64,000 nucleotides of DNA, from positions 71,127 through 135,126 of the forward strand of contig DYIF01000001.1 in the NCBI GenBank assembly GCA_020723765.1, written 5' to 3'. Shown here in pieces: positions 25,901-35,755 of this stretch. Source of the DNA: Elusimicrobium minutum. Lineage in GTDB: Bacteria; Elusimicrobiota; Elusimicrobia; Elusimicrobiales; UBA9959. The notes below the pieces were generated by a model that did not search any database, was not told the DNA's origin, and saw nothing but the letters and a program-made list of their open reading frames with translations. The position numbers and the translations under genes were made by a program. Numbering within the stretch: the stretch's first letter is position 1; each line of letters begins with the position of its first letter.

Positions 25901-27939
25901 TAATCCCTTTCTTCGTCAAACTTACGCCACGGCTTAAAAAATTCATCCACCTCTCTGTCTATTTCGTTTTTCCTGTACGGGTCGTTCATTTTCATCGTTA
26001 TGTAAAAAAACACTTCGTTTACTTTCTTTCTGTTTCTTAAAGCGAATTTCGCTCTAAAATCGTGAAATTCCTTATTTAAATTAAAGCCTTTCTCAAAAAA
26101 CTTAACTCCCATATCTTTATTAAAATCGACGTAATAACGCAAAACGAACTCTCCGTACCATCCTCCTTTTCTGGACGGGTAATATCCAAGAGTATTTGAA
26201 ATTAAAAATCTATCCTTATTAGACGAATAATTGGCAAACCCTATATTAAGATAATTTTTTTCGTAATTGGAGTTAAGTTGAGTTATAAAGCTTTTATGAC
26301 CGTCGTTTATATCGTAAACCTCTTTGACGTAAACCTCGTAATTATAAAAACTTTTATAATAATCAAGGGATAACGGCCCCAGTCTCCTTTTAAAATTTCT
26401 GCCTTCGTCGTAAGGCTTTAAATCGTAATCTGCGTGAAACCTCATATATCTGTCTATTTGGGAAAACAAAGTAATATCCAAATTTAAAAGGCTTTTTTCT
26501 ATTCCTTTATCCTGGCTGTTAAAATCTATTTCCGCCTTATTTTTTTTCGACCTGAAAAGCCCGAAATATCCTATTTCATAAGAATTGGAAAGAGTGGAGT
26601 ATCTAAAACCGGAATTATATCTATATCTTGAGATCAAAACATCTTCGGAATTGGAAGCGTTTTGAAAAGTAATATTTCCGCTATAATTTATAGAGTTATA
26701 AAACGAAAAATCTCTCAATATATTTAAAGAATTGGAAAGAGTATAGCTCAAATTCATTTTTTTGCCAAAATACTCTGGAGCGGTCCTTGAGTTTTCCGCC
26801 GAAACATATAGCTCGTGATTTATCGGAAGATTTGAAATTCTTCTCGTAATCATCTGATACTCAGCTTTAGGAGAAATGTTTTGATATTCTTTAAAAGAAT
26901 AATCGTCTAAGCTTTTATAAACGACCCTATTTAAAACTCTAAGATAAGAGCCGCTCATCCTGTATGTCAGAGAGGTTTCCCATTGTTTATCGGCCGAAAT
27001 GGCGAAAGGATTGGACCTGAAATAATTGTTATTAAAACTGGGAGCCGACATCAATCTTATATAGTTTTGAACATACAATTCTTTTCCGTCTTTATCGTAT
27101 ATCTTAGCCCATAATCCGCCGTTTGCTCCCCATTCTATCGGCCCGGCTCCCCTTTCGTCTATCCTATAATAAGATAGGTTAAATTTTACGCTATCTTTTT
27201 TATATTTATAAAATTCTCCTCCGAATCCCCATCCTTTTCTTGAAAAATAATCGACAAAAAGTTTCATTTTGCTATAGCTTGAAAATTTATATGTATAGTT
27301 AGATTTTATATAAAAACCGTTTCTTGAATCGTACCCCGGATAAAATTGGCTTATTATCGGAGTTCCTCCGCCCAAAGGTTTATAAAAAACGGGAAAATAG
27401 AGTATCGGAACCTTGCCTATATAAAATATATTATTATATGAAAGAAAATATTTATGAGGAACGAAGCTGAGTCTTTGAGAAGAAACTCGATAATGAGGAG
27501 GATCCTCATCGCAAGTCGTTATTACCGCGTTTTTATAAATATATTTATCCTTATCAAAAACGACTTTTTTGCCTTTTATGACGAACCTGTCGTATCTGGA
27601 TATGGCGTTATCGAATAATCCGTAGTTTTCCTCGAAATTAAAATCTCCGTTATCGGCTTTTATCGACATCGAAGAAGTATCCAGAGTAAAGCTTGAGTTT
27701 AAAACTATTACGGAAGAGGATGTATTAATTTCCGCTTTTTCGGTCTTTATTTTTAAATCCACTTTATTATTTTCATTTACGCTGTTTATTACCACATTGC
27801 TCGATAACAATATTAAAGACCCGGAACTGTCGTAGAGAGCGTAATCGGAAACAAACTCTATCCTGTTTATATCGTTATAATCGAACTTATTTTCGCAATA
27901 TAAAAAGGAGTTTATTAAAAAAATTAAAACAAACGTCAT
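25897..27939 (-). CDS. lptD: LPS-assembly outer-membrane protein LptD
   Basis: LptD is the beta-barrel that inserts LPS into the outer leaflet. Residues 1-15 are a short signal peptide. Residues about 35-160 form the OstA/LptA-like N-domain, ending in the family hallmark TTCDEDPPHYRV. The rest alternates aromatic and polar residues as a barrel of about 500 residues. Only one Cys remains in the mature chain, so the disulfides that activate E. coli LptD cannot form. At 680 residues it is a little smaller than the E. coli protein. It is the last gene of the rpmE operon, overlapping the ROK gene. Confidence 0.87.
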   Translation of the reverse strand: MTFVLIFLINSFLYCENKFDYNDINRIEFVSDYALYDSSGSLILLSSNVVINSVNENNKVDLKIKTEKAEINTSSSVIVLNSSFTLDTSSMSIKADNGDFNFEENYGLFDNAISRYDRFVIKGKKVVFDKDKYIYKNAVITTCDEDPPHYRVSSQRLSFVPHKYFLSYNNIFYIGKVPILYFPVFYKPLGGGTPIISQFYPGYDSRNGFYIKSNYTYKFSSYSKMKLFVDYFSRKGWGFGGEFYKYKKDSVKFNLSYYRIDERGAGPIEWGANGGLWAKIYDKDGKELYVQNYIRLMSAPSFNNNYFRSNPFAISADKQWETSLTYRMSGSYLRVLNRVVYKSLDDYSFKEYQNISPKAEYQMITRRISNLPINHELYVSAENSRTAPEYFGKKMNLSYTLSNSLNILRDFSFYNSINYSGNITFQNASNSEDVLISRYRYNSGFRYSTLSNSYEIGYFGLFRSKKNKAEIDFNSQDKGIEKSLLNLDITLFSQIDRYMRFHADYDLKPYDEGRNFKRRLGPLSLDYYKSFYNYEVYVKEVYDINDGHKSFITQLNSNYEKNYLNIGFANYSSNKDRFLISNTLGYYPSRKGGWYGEFVLRYYVDFNKDMGVKFFEKGFNLNKEFHDFRAKFALRNRKKVNEVFFYITMKMNDPYRKNEIDREVDEFFKPWRKFDEERDY

Positions 27940-28874
27940 TTATTATCCAGAGCGAAACTTGCGCAACCCAAAACGCCTATATCCTCATTATTGGATATAA
28001 GTATTTTCATTTTATTTATCGGAGTCTTTATTCCATACTCCGAAAGTCTCTTTTTTACAAAAGGCATAAAAAACTTATGGGCCCTTGAAACCCCTCCGGC
28101 AAGAACGGTAATTTCGGGATTCAATAAAACCGCGATATTCCCTATACCGCTACCCAGCCGATAGCCGTAATCCTTCCATATATCTAAGCAAATTCTATCG
28201 CCTTTTTCGGCCAAGTCGAAAATAATCTTCGGGGTTATATTTCCTTTTTCAAACCCGTATTTTTTTAAATAAGAATCCGTATTTTTAATTCTTCTTTGGA
28301 CCTCTCTAATCAAAGCGTAAGTTCCGCAGTAAGCCTCAAGGCATCCGTAATTGCCGCAGTTGCATTTTTCTCCGCCTTCTTTTATTATCATATGGCCTAT
28401 TTCCCCCGCCGTTGAGGTGGAGCCTCTATAAAGATTTCCGTTTGTTATTATCCCGCCTCCGACTCCGGTGCCGAGTGTAAAAACCGCCATATTTTTAACT
28501 TTTCTTTTAACCTCGAAAACATAAATCCCCCAGGATGCCATATTCGCGTCGTTTTCAACCAAACACTTAAAACCGGATACCCTTTCAAAATCTTTTTTTA
28601 TATTTTTATTTTTCCATCCGCATAAATTGGGGGCGTATCTCAAAATTCCCCTATCGGAGTCCACATCGCCAGCTATCCCTATGCAAACCGATATCTTTTT
28701 TTTCTGATATTCCCGCGATATGGAAATCGCTATCTCGGTTAATTCTTTTATAAAAAAATCATAACCGTTAGACAAAGGGGTTGGAATCTTAATGTTCTTT
28801 AAAATTTTATATTTATCGTTTAAAACCGCTATCTTTGTATTTGTACCGCCCACATCCAGGCCTACGGATATCAT
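27936..28874 (-). CDS. ROK-family sugar kinase
   Basis: The 312-residue protein has the ATP motif LDVGGTNTKIAVL at the start and the ROK signature GEIGHMII with the zinc cluster CNCGNYGCLEAYCG (about 165-190). Family members phosphorylate glucose, GlcNAc or ManNAc; there is no DNA-binding domain, so it is a kinase and not a repressor. Its place after murA and folC, together with murQ and namZ elsewhere, makes an amino-sugar kinase possible, but a plain glucokinase is as likely. It overlaps neighbours on both sides by four bases. Confidence 0.85.
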   Translation of the reverse strand: MISVGLDVGGTNTKIAVLNDKYKILKNIKIPTPLSNGYDFFIKELTEIAISISREYQKKKISVCIGIAGDVDSDRGILRYAPNLCGWKNKNIKKDFERVSGFKCLVENDANMASWGIYVFEVKRKVKNMAVFTLGTGVGGGIITNGNLYRGSTSTAGEIGHMIIKEGGEKCNCGNYGCLEAYCGTYALIREVQRRIKNTDSYLKKYGFEKGNITPKIIFDLAEKGDRICLDIWKDYGYRLGSGIGNIAVLLNPEITVLAGGVSRAHKFFMPFVKKRLSEYGIKTPINKMKILISNNEDIGVLGCASFALDNK

Positions 28875-30157
28875 ATCTTCTCCTTTATTATTTTAAGAAC
28901 ATCGGAAACAAGATAAAAAGAACCGCAAACGCATATATTATCCGAAAGATTCGACGCGTATTTTAGCGCGATATCGTAATCGGATATAACCGTCAATTCG
29001 ATGTCCGAAGAATATTTGCTAAACTCATCCGCGATAAAAGTCGCGCTTAATTTTTTAGGATTATTTATTTCGCATATTATTACTCTTTTAAATAATCCGC
29101 AAACGCATATTTTTTTTATTACATCGGCGTAATCCTTGGTCGATAAAATGGAAAAAACAAGAACCGGTTCTTTTATGTCGAAAAATCTGACGTTATCTAT
29201 AAAAACGGAGAATGCCTCGGGATTATGAGCCCCGTCCAGAACCAAAAATTTTTCTTTTCCGTTTATCTTTTTAACGAATGTTTGGAATCTACAGTTAATT
29301 TTTATGTCGGATAAAGCTTTTTGAAGCGTTTTTTTATCCGGCCTAATCCCGATTTTTTCCAATCCCTTAACGACCATAGATAAATTTAAAGGCTGTTTTA
29401 AACCCAAAATACTCATACTAAATTCGTCTCCGGTTTCTTTGTTTACTATATTCATTAAGCCTTTAACTCTGTCGAAATTTTTTATTTCGAAAAAGTTATC
29501 ACATTCCAGATGATAGGCGTTGTTCTCCACGCATTTTTTATAAACGATATCTTTTATTCCCTCTTCAAATCGAGGAGTAACGCATACGCTTTCCTTCTTA
29601 ATTATTCCGGATTTCTGGAAAGCGATATCCGATTTCGTTTTTCCCAAAAGTTCGGTATGATCCAGGGATATGGAAGTTATGAAACAAAGAGCGGTATTAT
29701 CGAATACGTTTGTGGTGTCGTATAATCCTCCTATTCCGACCTCCACAACCGAATAATCGACTTTATTTTCAAAATAAAGAAATGCGATTAAGGTCATCAT
29801 TTCAAAAAAACTCAAATCTTTCGATAAAGAATAAACGCGCTCGAATAGTTTTATAAAATCTTCTTTACTTATCGGAGTTCGGTTTATCTGAATTCTTTCC
29901 GTAAGGTCGTCGATATGAGGAGAGGTATACAAAGCTGTTTTAAAGCCCATGCTTCTTATTATCGACTCGGCAATATAAGCGACCGAACCCTTCCCGTTGG
30001 TGCCGGTTATATGAATTATCTTCCCCATTTTTTTTTGCGGTTCGCCCAATTTCAAAAGTATTTTTTTTATATGTTCTATCCCGTTCTTTTTTATCTGAGA
30101 ATGTCTGGAATACAAAATATTTTCTATCTCTTTGTATCTTTCTTCTATTTCATTCAT
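28871..30157 (-). CDS. folC: Folylpolyglutamate/dihydrofolate synthase
   Basis: FolC adds glutamate to folates (and to dihydropteroate in bifunctional forms). The P-loop is HITGTNGKGSVAYIAESI (about 47-64), followed by YTSPHIDDLTERI and the Mur-ligase-like C-terminal domain with LDGAHNPEAF near 311. The 428-residue length is standard. It overlaps the ROK gene and murA by four bases each. Confidence 0.92.
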   Translation of the reverse strand: MNEIEERYKEIENILYSRHSQIKKNGIEHIKKILLKLGEPQKKMGKIIHITGTNGKGSVAYIAESIIRSMGFKTALYTSPHIDDLTERIQINRTPISKEDFIKLFERVYSLSKDLSFFEMMTLIAFLYFENKVDYSVVEVGIGGLYDTTNVFDNTALCFITSISLDHTELLGKTKSDIAFQKSGIIKKESVCVTPRFEEGIKDIVYKKCVENNAYHLECDNFFEIKNFDRVKGLMNIVNKETGDEFSMSILGLKQPLNLSMVVKGLEKIGIRPDKKTLQKALSDIKINCRFQTFVKKINGKEKFLVLDGAHNPEAFSVFIDNVRFFDIKEPVLVFSILSTKDYADVIKKICVCGLFKRVIICEINNPKKLSATFIADEFSKYSSDIELTVISDYDIALKYASNLSDNICVCGSFYLVSDVLKIIKEKI

Positions 30158-31407
30158 TCTTCCGTCCTTTTGATATTTAAACCGACCGAAGCCAATTTTT
30201 GTTCTATCTTTTCATACCCCCTGTCTATGTGATAAACCCTTCTTATTTTGGTAGTGCCGTAAGCGTTAGCTCCGGCTATTATAAGACCGGCTCCCGCTCT
30301 CAGGTCGCTCGCCATAACCGTTGCGCCTATCAGTTTTTTTACTCCTTTTATATAAGCGGTATTGCGTTTAATTTCTATATCGGCTCCCATTCTTATAAGC
30401 TCGGCCACATGCATAAACCTGTTTTCGAAGATGTTTTCCTCTATCTGCGATTTGCCTTCGGCAAGGCTCATATAAGCCATCCATTGAGATTGCAAATCGG
30501 TGGGATATCCCGGATAAGGCTCGGTTTTTAAGTTTATCGGTTTTATATGTTTGTTCGAGCAAACTTTAATCTCGTCGTTATTTACTATAAGCTCCGCCCC
30601 CGTTTTTTTAAGTTTTTCTATCAAAGCCGTTAAATGTTGGGGGATTACATTTTTAACCGTAAGTTTTTGAGCGGACATCGCCCCCAAAATCAAAAAAGTC
30701 CCGGCCTCTATTCTATCCGGTATTACTTTATGCTCAAACCCTCTTAATTTTTTACTACCCTTAATTTTTATCTCTTCCGTTCCCGCTCCCGACACCACGG
30801 CTCCCATCTTATTTAAAACTTCCCCCAGATCTTCTATCTCCGGCTCGCATGCGGCGTTTTTTATTACGGTTTCCCCCTCTATCAAAGAAGCCGTCATCAT
30901 AAGATTTTCGGTGGCTCCAACGCTTGGGAATTTAAGTTTTATAACCGCCGGTTTAAGTTTTTTGACTTTCAATATTACATACCCCCCGTCGAGTTTTACA
31001 TCCGCGCCAAATTTCTTAAATCCTTCAAGATGAATATCTATGGGCCTTACTCCTATCGCGCATCCTCCCGGCATAGAAAACTTTACGCTTTTAAATCTGG
31101 CCAACATGGGCCCGGATATCAAAACCGAGGCTCTCATTTTCCTGACAAGGTCGTAAGGGGCTTCGGTTAATAATTTTGAGCTTTCAGAAATTTCAAATCT
31201 ATTAAAACCGAAAAAACAGGATTTTCCGCAATAAGAAAGAAGCTCGTATGTCGTTTTTATGTCGCTAAGCTCGGGGACTCCGTTTAAAACGCATTTTTCA
31301 TCGGTGAGAATGGAAGCGAAAAGTATCGCTAAAGCCGAATTTTTAGAACCGCTCACATTTATTTCACCGTTAATTTTGCCGGGACCTTCTATTATAAAAC
31401 TATCCAT
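30154..31407 (-). CDS. murA: UDP-N-acetylglucosamine 1-carboxyvinyltransferase
   Basis: MurA commits UDP-GlcNAc to peptidoglycan synthesis by adding enolpyruvate. K22-N23 and the fosfomycin-target cysteine C116 (GGCAIGVRPID) are present, with AGTFLILGAM and LRAGAGLIIAG later. The 417-residue length is standard. A strong GGAGGA site precedes the ATG. It lies nine bases after prmC, the only gap in the tight prfA-to-lptD run. Confidence 0.95.
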   Translation of the reverse strand: MDSFIIEGPGKINGEINVSGSKNSALAILFASILTDEKCVLNGVPELSDIKTTYELLSYCGKSCFFGFNRFEISESSKLLTEAPYDLVRKMRASVLISGPMLARFKSVKFSMPGGCAIGVRPIDIHLEGFKKFGADVKLDGGYVILKVKKLKPAVIKLKFPSVGATENLMMTASLIEGETVIKNAACEPEIEDLGEVLNKMGAVVSGAGTEEIKIKGSKKLRGFEHKVIPDRIEAGTFLILGAMSAQKLTVKNVIPQHLTALIEKLKKTGAELIVNNDEIKVCSNKHIKPINLKTEPYPGYPTDLQSQWMAYMSLAEGKSQIEENIFENRFMHVAELIRMGADIEIKRNTAYIKGVKKLIGATVMASDLRAGAGLIIAGANAYGTTKIRRVYHIDRGYEKIEQKLASVGLNIKRTEE

Positions 31408-31416
31408 ACTCCTCCG

Positions 31417-32256
31417 TCAATCGCTATAAACCGCTTTTATAAACCTATCCTTTCCGTTAAAATCCTTTATTATCTCAAAATCTTTTATAAAAGGCAAATC
31501 GAATATATTTTTTAAATCTTTGGAATAATACTCTCCCGCTTCTATCAATATAAAACCGTTTTTTTTCATAACCTTAGGAATATTTTTCGCTATGTATCTT
31601 ATCGTTTTAAGGCCGTCTTCCCCCGAAAAAAGCGCCGTTTTCGGCTCCGACTTAACATCATCGGGCAAGGCATCGTATTGATTTAACGGTATATAAGGCG
31701 GATTTGAAACAAGAATATCGAATTTAATATTAAAAAAATTTATATCCGAAGATAAAGCGCAAAGATAGTTTTTCAAATTCAAATTATTTTTGTTTCTAAC
31801 CATTACGGAATAAGGCTTTTTCATTTTCTCTATAGCGAAAACTTTAGAAGCTTTGTTTTTAAAAGCTATAGCCAACCCTATGGCTCCGCTGCCGGCGCAA
31901 AAATCCAAAACCAGAGGATTATGGTAATCCATACTTTTTTTTAAAGCTATTTCGCAAAGCTCTTCCGTCTCGGGCCTTGGGACAAAAACGCCTTCTTTTA
32001 TAAAAACATTTAACCCGCAAAAATTATGGCTTTTTAAAACCCAGCTCAAAGGTTTTTTGCAAGCCCTCATATCGGCGAGTCTCATAATTTTTCTTATCTC
32101 CAAACCGCTTAATGCTTTTTCCCGATACAAACAAAGCTCCAATCTGTTAATTTTTAGTATATGAGAAATTATATGTTCGGCGTTTAAAGAAGGATTTACG
32201 ATACCGGATTTTTCGAGTTTTTTAGAAACGATATATTTTGTTTCCGCTATATTCAT
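31417..32256 (-). CDS. prmC: Release factor glutamine methyltransferase
   Basis: PrmC methylates the Gln of the GGQ motif in release factors. The SAM loop is [10 protein letters not shown] (118-127), the family block VPRPETEEL (92-100) and the catalytic NPPYIP (185-190). The 279-residue length is typical. It overlaps prfA, which encodes its substrate, by four bases. Confidence 0.94.
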   Translation of the reverse strand: MNIAETKYIVSKKLEKSGIVNPSLNAEHIISHILKINRLELCLYREKALSGLEIRKIMRLADMRACKKPLSWVLKSHNFCGLNVFIKEGVFVPRPETEELCEIALKKSMDYHNPLVLDFCAGSGAIGLAIAFKNKASKVFAIEKMKKPYSVMVRNKNNLNLKNYLCALSSDINFFNIKFDILVSNPPYIPLNQYDALPDDVKSEPKTALFSGEDGLKTIRYIAKNIPKVMKKNGFILIEAGEYYSKDLKNIFDLPFIKDFEIIKDFNGKDRFIKAVYSD

Positions 32257-33299
32257 AATTCGGATATCGCAAGCTGTATATCCTCTATCATCTCTCTCAT
32301 ACCCCCCTCCATTATCTCGTCTATATTAAACCACGATAGATTTACTCTATGATCCGTTACTCTGTTTTGGGGGAAATTATATGTTCTTATTTTTTCGGAC
32401 CTGTCCCCGCTTCCTACCTGTTTTTTTCTCTGCGATGTCATTTCGGATTCCGCGTTTATATCGGATATCTCTTTCAATTTGGCGTATAACAATTTCAAAG
32501 CTCTTTCTCGGTTTTGTCCTTGAGAACGCTCCTGCTGGCACTGAACAACTATTCCCGTCGGGATATGAGTTATTCTTACGGCGGTTTCCACTTTGTTTAC
32601 GTTTTGCCCGCCCGCGCCCCCGGCTCTGTATGTGTCTATTTTAAGCTCCGAAGGATTTATCTTAACTTCTTTTTCCTCGGCTTCGCAAAGAACCGCCACG
32701 GTCACGGTGGATGTGTGAATTCGACCGCTTGCTTCGGTTTTCGGAACCCTTTGGACCCTATGAACTCCCGCCTCATACTTAAACCACCAGTAAGGCTTTG
32801 CTCCCTTTATGTAAACGACCGCGGTTTTTATACCTTTCAAGTCGCTTGCCGATATGTCTTCAATCTCGGCTCTCATACCCAAATCCTGAGCGAATTTCAT
32901 ATAGGCTCTCAAAAGTTCCGAAGCGAAAAGAGATGCCTCTTCACCTCCGACCCCCGCTCTTATTTCAAGATATATATTTTTCTCGTCGTTAGGGTCCTGC
33001 GGAATAAAGCTAAGTTTTAGATAATTATAAAGCTCCTTTTCTTTTTTGCTCAGTTCATCTATTTCTTTTAAAGCCAATTCCATCATCTCTTTATCGCCGC
33101 AGTTTTGCATCTCTTTAGCGTGCTTTATGTTTTCTTTGACCTTATTGTATTTCTCATAGCTTTCAAGGATTTCTTTTATATGGTGGTATCTTTTGGAAAC
33201 AACCTGATAATCGGAAGGAGATAAAGAAGACGATAATTTAGACTCAAGCTCAGAAAATTCCTTTCTTAAATCCTTACATTTCGCTTCTATATCTATCAT
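32253..33299 (-). CDS. prfA: Peptide chain release factor 1
   Basis: RF1 ends translation at UAA and UAG. The GGQ motif is at 230-232 and the RF1-type stop-codon reader reads PKT within [20 protein letters not shown], which separates it from RF2. The 348-residue length is normal. The ATG follows the T-run of a strong terminator-like hairpin after rpmE with no ribosome site and no room for a separate promoter, so expression must depend on read-through or reinitiation. Confidence 0.95.
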   Translation of the reverse strand: MIDIEAKCKDLRKEFSELESKLSSSLSPSDYQVVSKRYHHIKEILESYEKYNKVKENIKHAKEMQNCGDKEMMELALKEIDELSKKEKELYNYLKLSFIPQDPNDEKNIYLEIRAGVGGEEASLFASELLRAYMKFAQDLGMRAEIEDISASDLKGIKTAVVYIKGAKPYWWFKYEAGVHRVQRVPKTEASGRIHTSTVTVAVLCEAEEKEVKINPSELKIDTYRAGGAGGQNVNKVETAVRITHIPTGIVVQCQQERSQGQNRERALKLLYAKLKEISDINAESEMTSQRKKQVGSGDRSEKIRTYNFPQNRVTDHRVNLSWFNIDEIMEGGMREMIEDIQLAISEL

Positions 33300-33300
33300 A

Positions 33301-33338
33301 TAAATAAAAAAGGCCGGAGCATAAAAAATCCGGCCTTT
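33301..33338 (-). terminator. Intrinsic terminator/attenuator between rpmE and prfA
   Basis: On the minus strand AAAGGCCGGA and TCCGGCCTTT pair perfectly over ten bases (33338-33329 and 33318-33309), with a ten-base loop, followed by a T-rich tail. It lies 12 bases after the rpmE stop; the tail runs directly into the prfA ATG. Confidence 0.85.
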
Positions 33339-33350
33339 AAGTCAGTTAAT

Positions 33351-33686
33351 CTATTTTGTCTTTTTCTTATCGTCTTTTTCGAGTTTTTTGGGCAGCTTTT
33401 TGGTAACGCCCGTAGGAGTAGATTTTCTGTGAGCGGGAGTAACCTTCGGCATTTTCGCTTTTATTGTTTTTTTCTTCTCAACGGTGGCCGCCGCGGCGTA
33501 TTTCTTTTTAAATTTTTCCACTCTTCCTTCGGTATCGAGTATCTTATGTTTCCCGGTATAAAAAGGATGGCAATTGGAACATATATCCACTTTAATGTTT
33601 CCCTTTACCGATCTCGTTTTAAATGTATTTCCGCAGGCGCAAACGACCTCGCAGACCTCATATTTTGGATGAATTCCTTCTTTCAT
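33351..33686 (-). CDS. rpmE: Ribosomal protein bL31 with long basic tail
   Basis: Residues 1-65 are bL31 of the zinc-containing type, with C16, C18, C36 and C39 ([19 protein letters not shown]). Most bL31 proteins end near residue 70; this one continues with a Lys/Ala/Pro-rich tail of about 45 residues that probably contacts rRNA. GAGGTG precedes the ATG. It leads the operon with prfA, prmC, murA, folC, the ROK kinase and lptD. Confidence 0.94.
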   Translation of the reverse strand: MKEGIHPKYEVCEVVCACGNTFKTRSVKGNIKVDICSNCHPFYTGKHKILDTEGRVEKFKKKYAAAATVEKKKTIKAKMPKVTPAHRKSTPTGVTKKLPKKLEKDDKKKTK

Positions 33687-33705
33687 ATATACACCTCTTT
33701 AAAAT

Positions 33706-33722
33706 AGGAAGCGAAACTTCCT
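33706..33722 (-). promoter_or_regulatory. Hairpin in the rpmE leader
   Basis: AGGAAG/CTTCCT with a five-base loop, about 20 bases before the rpmE ATG and just after TATTAT (33731-33726), a likely -10 box. It may be the site where bL31 or another factor controls its own mRNA, as in other ribosomal-protein leaders; that is inference. Confidence 0.35.
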
Positions 33723-33761
33723 TATATAATAACATTTTACCATAAATATAAAGCGATTTAA

Positions 33762-33767
33762 TATAAT
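33762..33767 (+). promoter_or_regulatory. -10 element of a likely leaderless promoter (33776 gene)
   Basis: TATAAT ending eight bases before the ATG at 33776, without a ribosome site. Confidence 0.5.
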
Positions 33768-33775
33768 TTATTTAA

Positions 33776-35755
33776 ATGCGTATCAGATTGATGACTTACG
33801 GCATAAACTCCGTAATAATTCAAACCTTAGTTTTAAGGGAAATAATTTCCGATTTCCAATCAAACGAACTTTTTGTTTCTTTGACCATATTAGGATGGTT
33901 GATATTCGGCGCCCAAGGGGTTAGGTTTTCGGAGAAGCTCGTAACGGAAAAACATTACGAGAAAACGATAAAAGCTTATCACATAATAACTCCCCTCGTT
34001 TTAGCCTTATCGCTCTTATTTATCAAGAAAATTAAAATTTCGCTCTCTCCGCTTGGAGAGTCTTTGGATTTCGGATCCTCTATGTTGGTATCTTTTTTCT
34101 CCTCTTTCTTTTACGGCTTCATAAACGGGATATACTATTCGGTTTCCTCCAAAATGAAAGGCTCCGATTATGTAAAAACATATTATTGGGAGGCTTTGGG
34201 CTACGGTTTGGGAGGGTTTATTTTATATTTTTCTTTTAATTTTCCACAAGATTTGTTAATACTTTTTTTATTTATAGTCGCAATAAATGTTTTTCAAATT
34301 TACAGGACTAAAACGGCATTTCTTTTTTTCTTATCGATAAATATTTTTGCTATGATTAAAGCGGATAAAATTTATAGGTCTTATCAAACATCAAACAGAA
34401 ACATAATTCAAACTTTAAATTCTCCATACTCCAAAATAGAAGTTTTGGAAATGGGAGAAGAAGTCGTAATTTATTCAAACTCATCCAGGATATCCACTAC
34501 GATGAAAGATTTTTCGGTGGGAAAAAACGTTTTTATACCCATTTATCATAACCCCGAACCTCGCAAAATCGCGGTTTTCGACAAAAACATAGCGTTAATA
34601 AAAGAAATACGGTTATATAATCCGAAAGAATTATACATAATGGAAAAAGACAAAAAACTTTCGGATCTGATATCTAAATATTTGGAAAATTCCGGTTTAA
34701 ACGTAAAATTTGCAAAAGAATCTCCCGCTTCTTTTTTCAAAAAAACCAAAAATTTAGACATAATATTCTTGCCGCCGGTTCTAACCCAAAACGGATACGG
34801 AGAGTATTATTACTCCAGATCTTTTTTAAAGTTAATAAAAAAATCCTTATCGGAAAACGGAATTGTCGCGGTTAAAATTCCATTCCCATCGTATTCCAAT
34901 TATCCGATAAACAAGAAAATTTCCGAACTTATAAAATACAACATTAAATCGGAATTTCGATATGCTTATGAATACGAAGGAGATGAAACCGTAATAATAG
35001 CCGGCGAAAAAAAACCGATCTTTGAAAAGAAAGATTTAAAACATATCAAAAAAGAATACTTAGAATATTTTAAAGAAACCGCCAAAGAAATAGAGATTAA
35101 CCCTAAAAAATCTTTTCTTATTACAAACCCGTCTTTATCTCTATACTCTTCTCTAAACGAAATAGCAAAGTACAAACCGAAAATGGCGTTAATAATCGCT
35201 TCAAAACCCGACATGATATTTTCGGTTATTTTTTTATCTGTAATCGTATTTTTTATAATTATTTTCTTAAAATCGAAAACAAAAGCAATTATGAGCTTTT
35301 CTTCCTTTTTATTTACTTTTTCCGAAATTCTCGCCATTTTTATAATAAATAACAGATATTCCTCGCTATATTCCGAAATACAATGGATTATAACTTCGGC
35401 GATGGCGGGGCTATCGTCGGGTGCGGCATACAAAATAAACCCTCCCATAAAATTACCGAATATTTTAATCGTTTCCTGTTTATCTCTTTTATTCTTCCCA
35501 AACAAATACGTATTATATACGTCCATATTCGCCATAGGTTTTGTAAACGGGAAAATATTCAGGGAATTGACCCAAAAAGAATCGAATAAAAAATATGAAA
35601 TTTATATTTACGACATATACGGAGGGGCGGTCGGGATAGCGGTTTCGTCTTTTTTGATAGGCCTTGGAGGAATAACAATTTCGATTATTTCTTTAACGAC
35701 ACTCGGTTTATTGTTTTTACTTTATATAAGATTTTACCCTAAAATAGTCGATTAA
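33776..35755 (+). CDS. Membrane protein with degenerate spermidine-synthase-like core
   Basis: The 659-residue protein has about six membrane segments in residues 1-200, a soluble domain (about 215-430) and about six more segments (475-655). The soluble part follows the outline of spermidine synthase: SPYSKIEVLEMGEEVVIYSN, then a HNPEPRKIAVF strand. The glycine-rich SAM loop and catalytic Asp are not recognisable. Fused membrane/spermidine-synthase-like proteins are common in bacteria and mostly uncharacterised. The end overlaps the end of the HprK-like gene by 39 bases, convergent. Polyamine synthesis is unlikely. Confidence 0.7.
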   Translation: MRIRLMTYGINSVIIQTLVLREIISDFQSNELFVSLTILGWLIFGAQGVRFSEKLVTEKHYEKTIKAYHIITPLVLALSLLFIKKIKISLSPLGESLDFGSSMLVSFFSSFFYGFINGIYYSVSSKMKGSDYVKTYYWEALGYGLGGFILYFSFNFPQDLLILFLFIVAINVFQIYRTKTAFLFFLSINIFAMIKADKIYRSYQTSNRNIIQTLNSPYSKIEVLEMGEEVVIYSNSSRISTTMKDFSVGKNVFIPIYHNPEPRKIAVFDKNIALIKEIRLYNPKELYIMEKDKKLSDLISKYLENSGLNVKFAKESPASFFKKTKNLDIIFLPPVLTQNGYGEYYYSRSFLKLIKKSLSENGIVAVKIPFPSYSNYPINKKISELIKYNIKSEFRYAYEYEGDETVIIAGEKKPIFEKKDLKHIKKEYLEYFKETAKEIEINPKKSFLITNPSLSLYSSLNEIAKYKPKMALIIASKPDMIFSVIFLSVIVFFIIIFLKSKTKAIMSFSSFLFTFSEILAIFIINNRYSSLYSEIQWIITSAMAGLSSGAAYKINPPIKLPNILIVSCLSLLFFPNKYVLYTSIFAIGFVNGKIFRELTQKESNKKYEIYIYDIYGGAVGIAVSSFLIGLGGITISIISLTTLGLLFLLYIRFYPKIVD

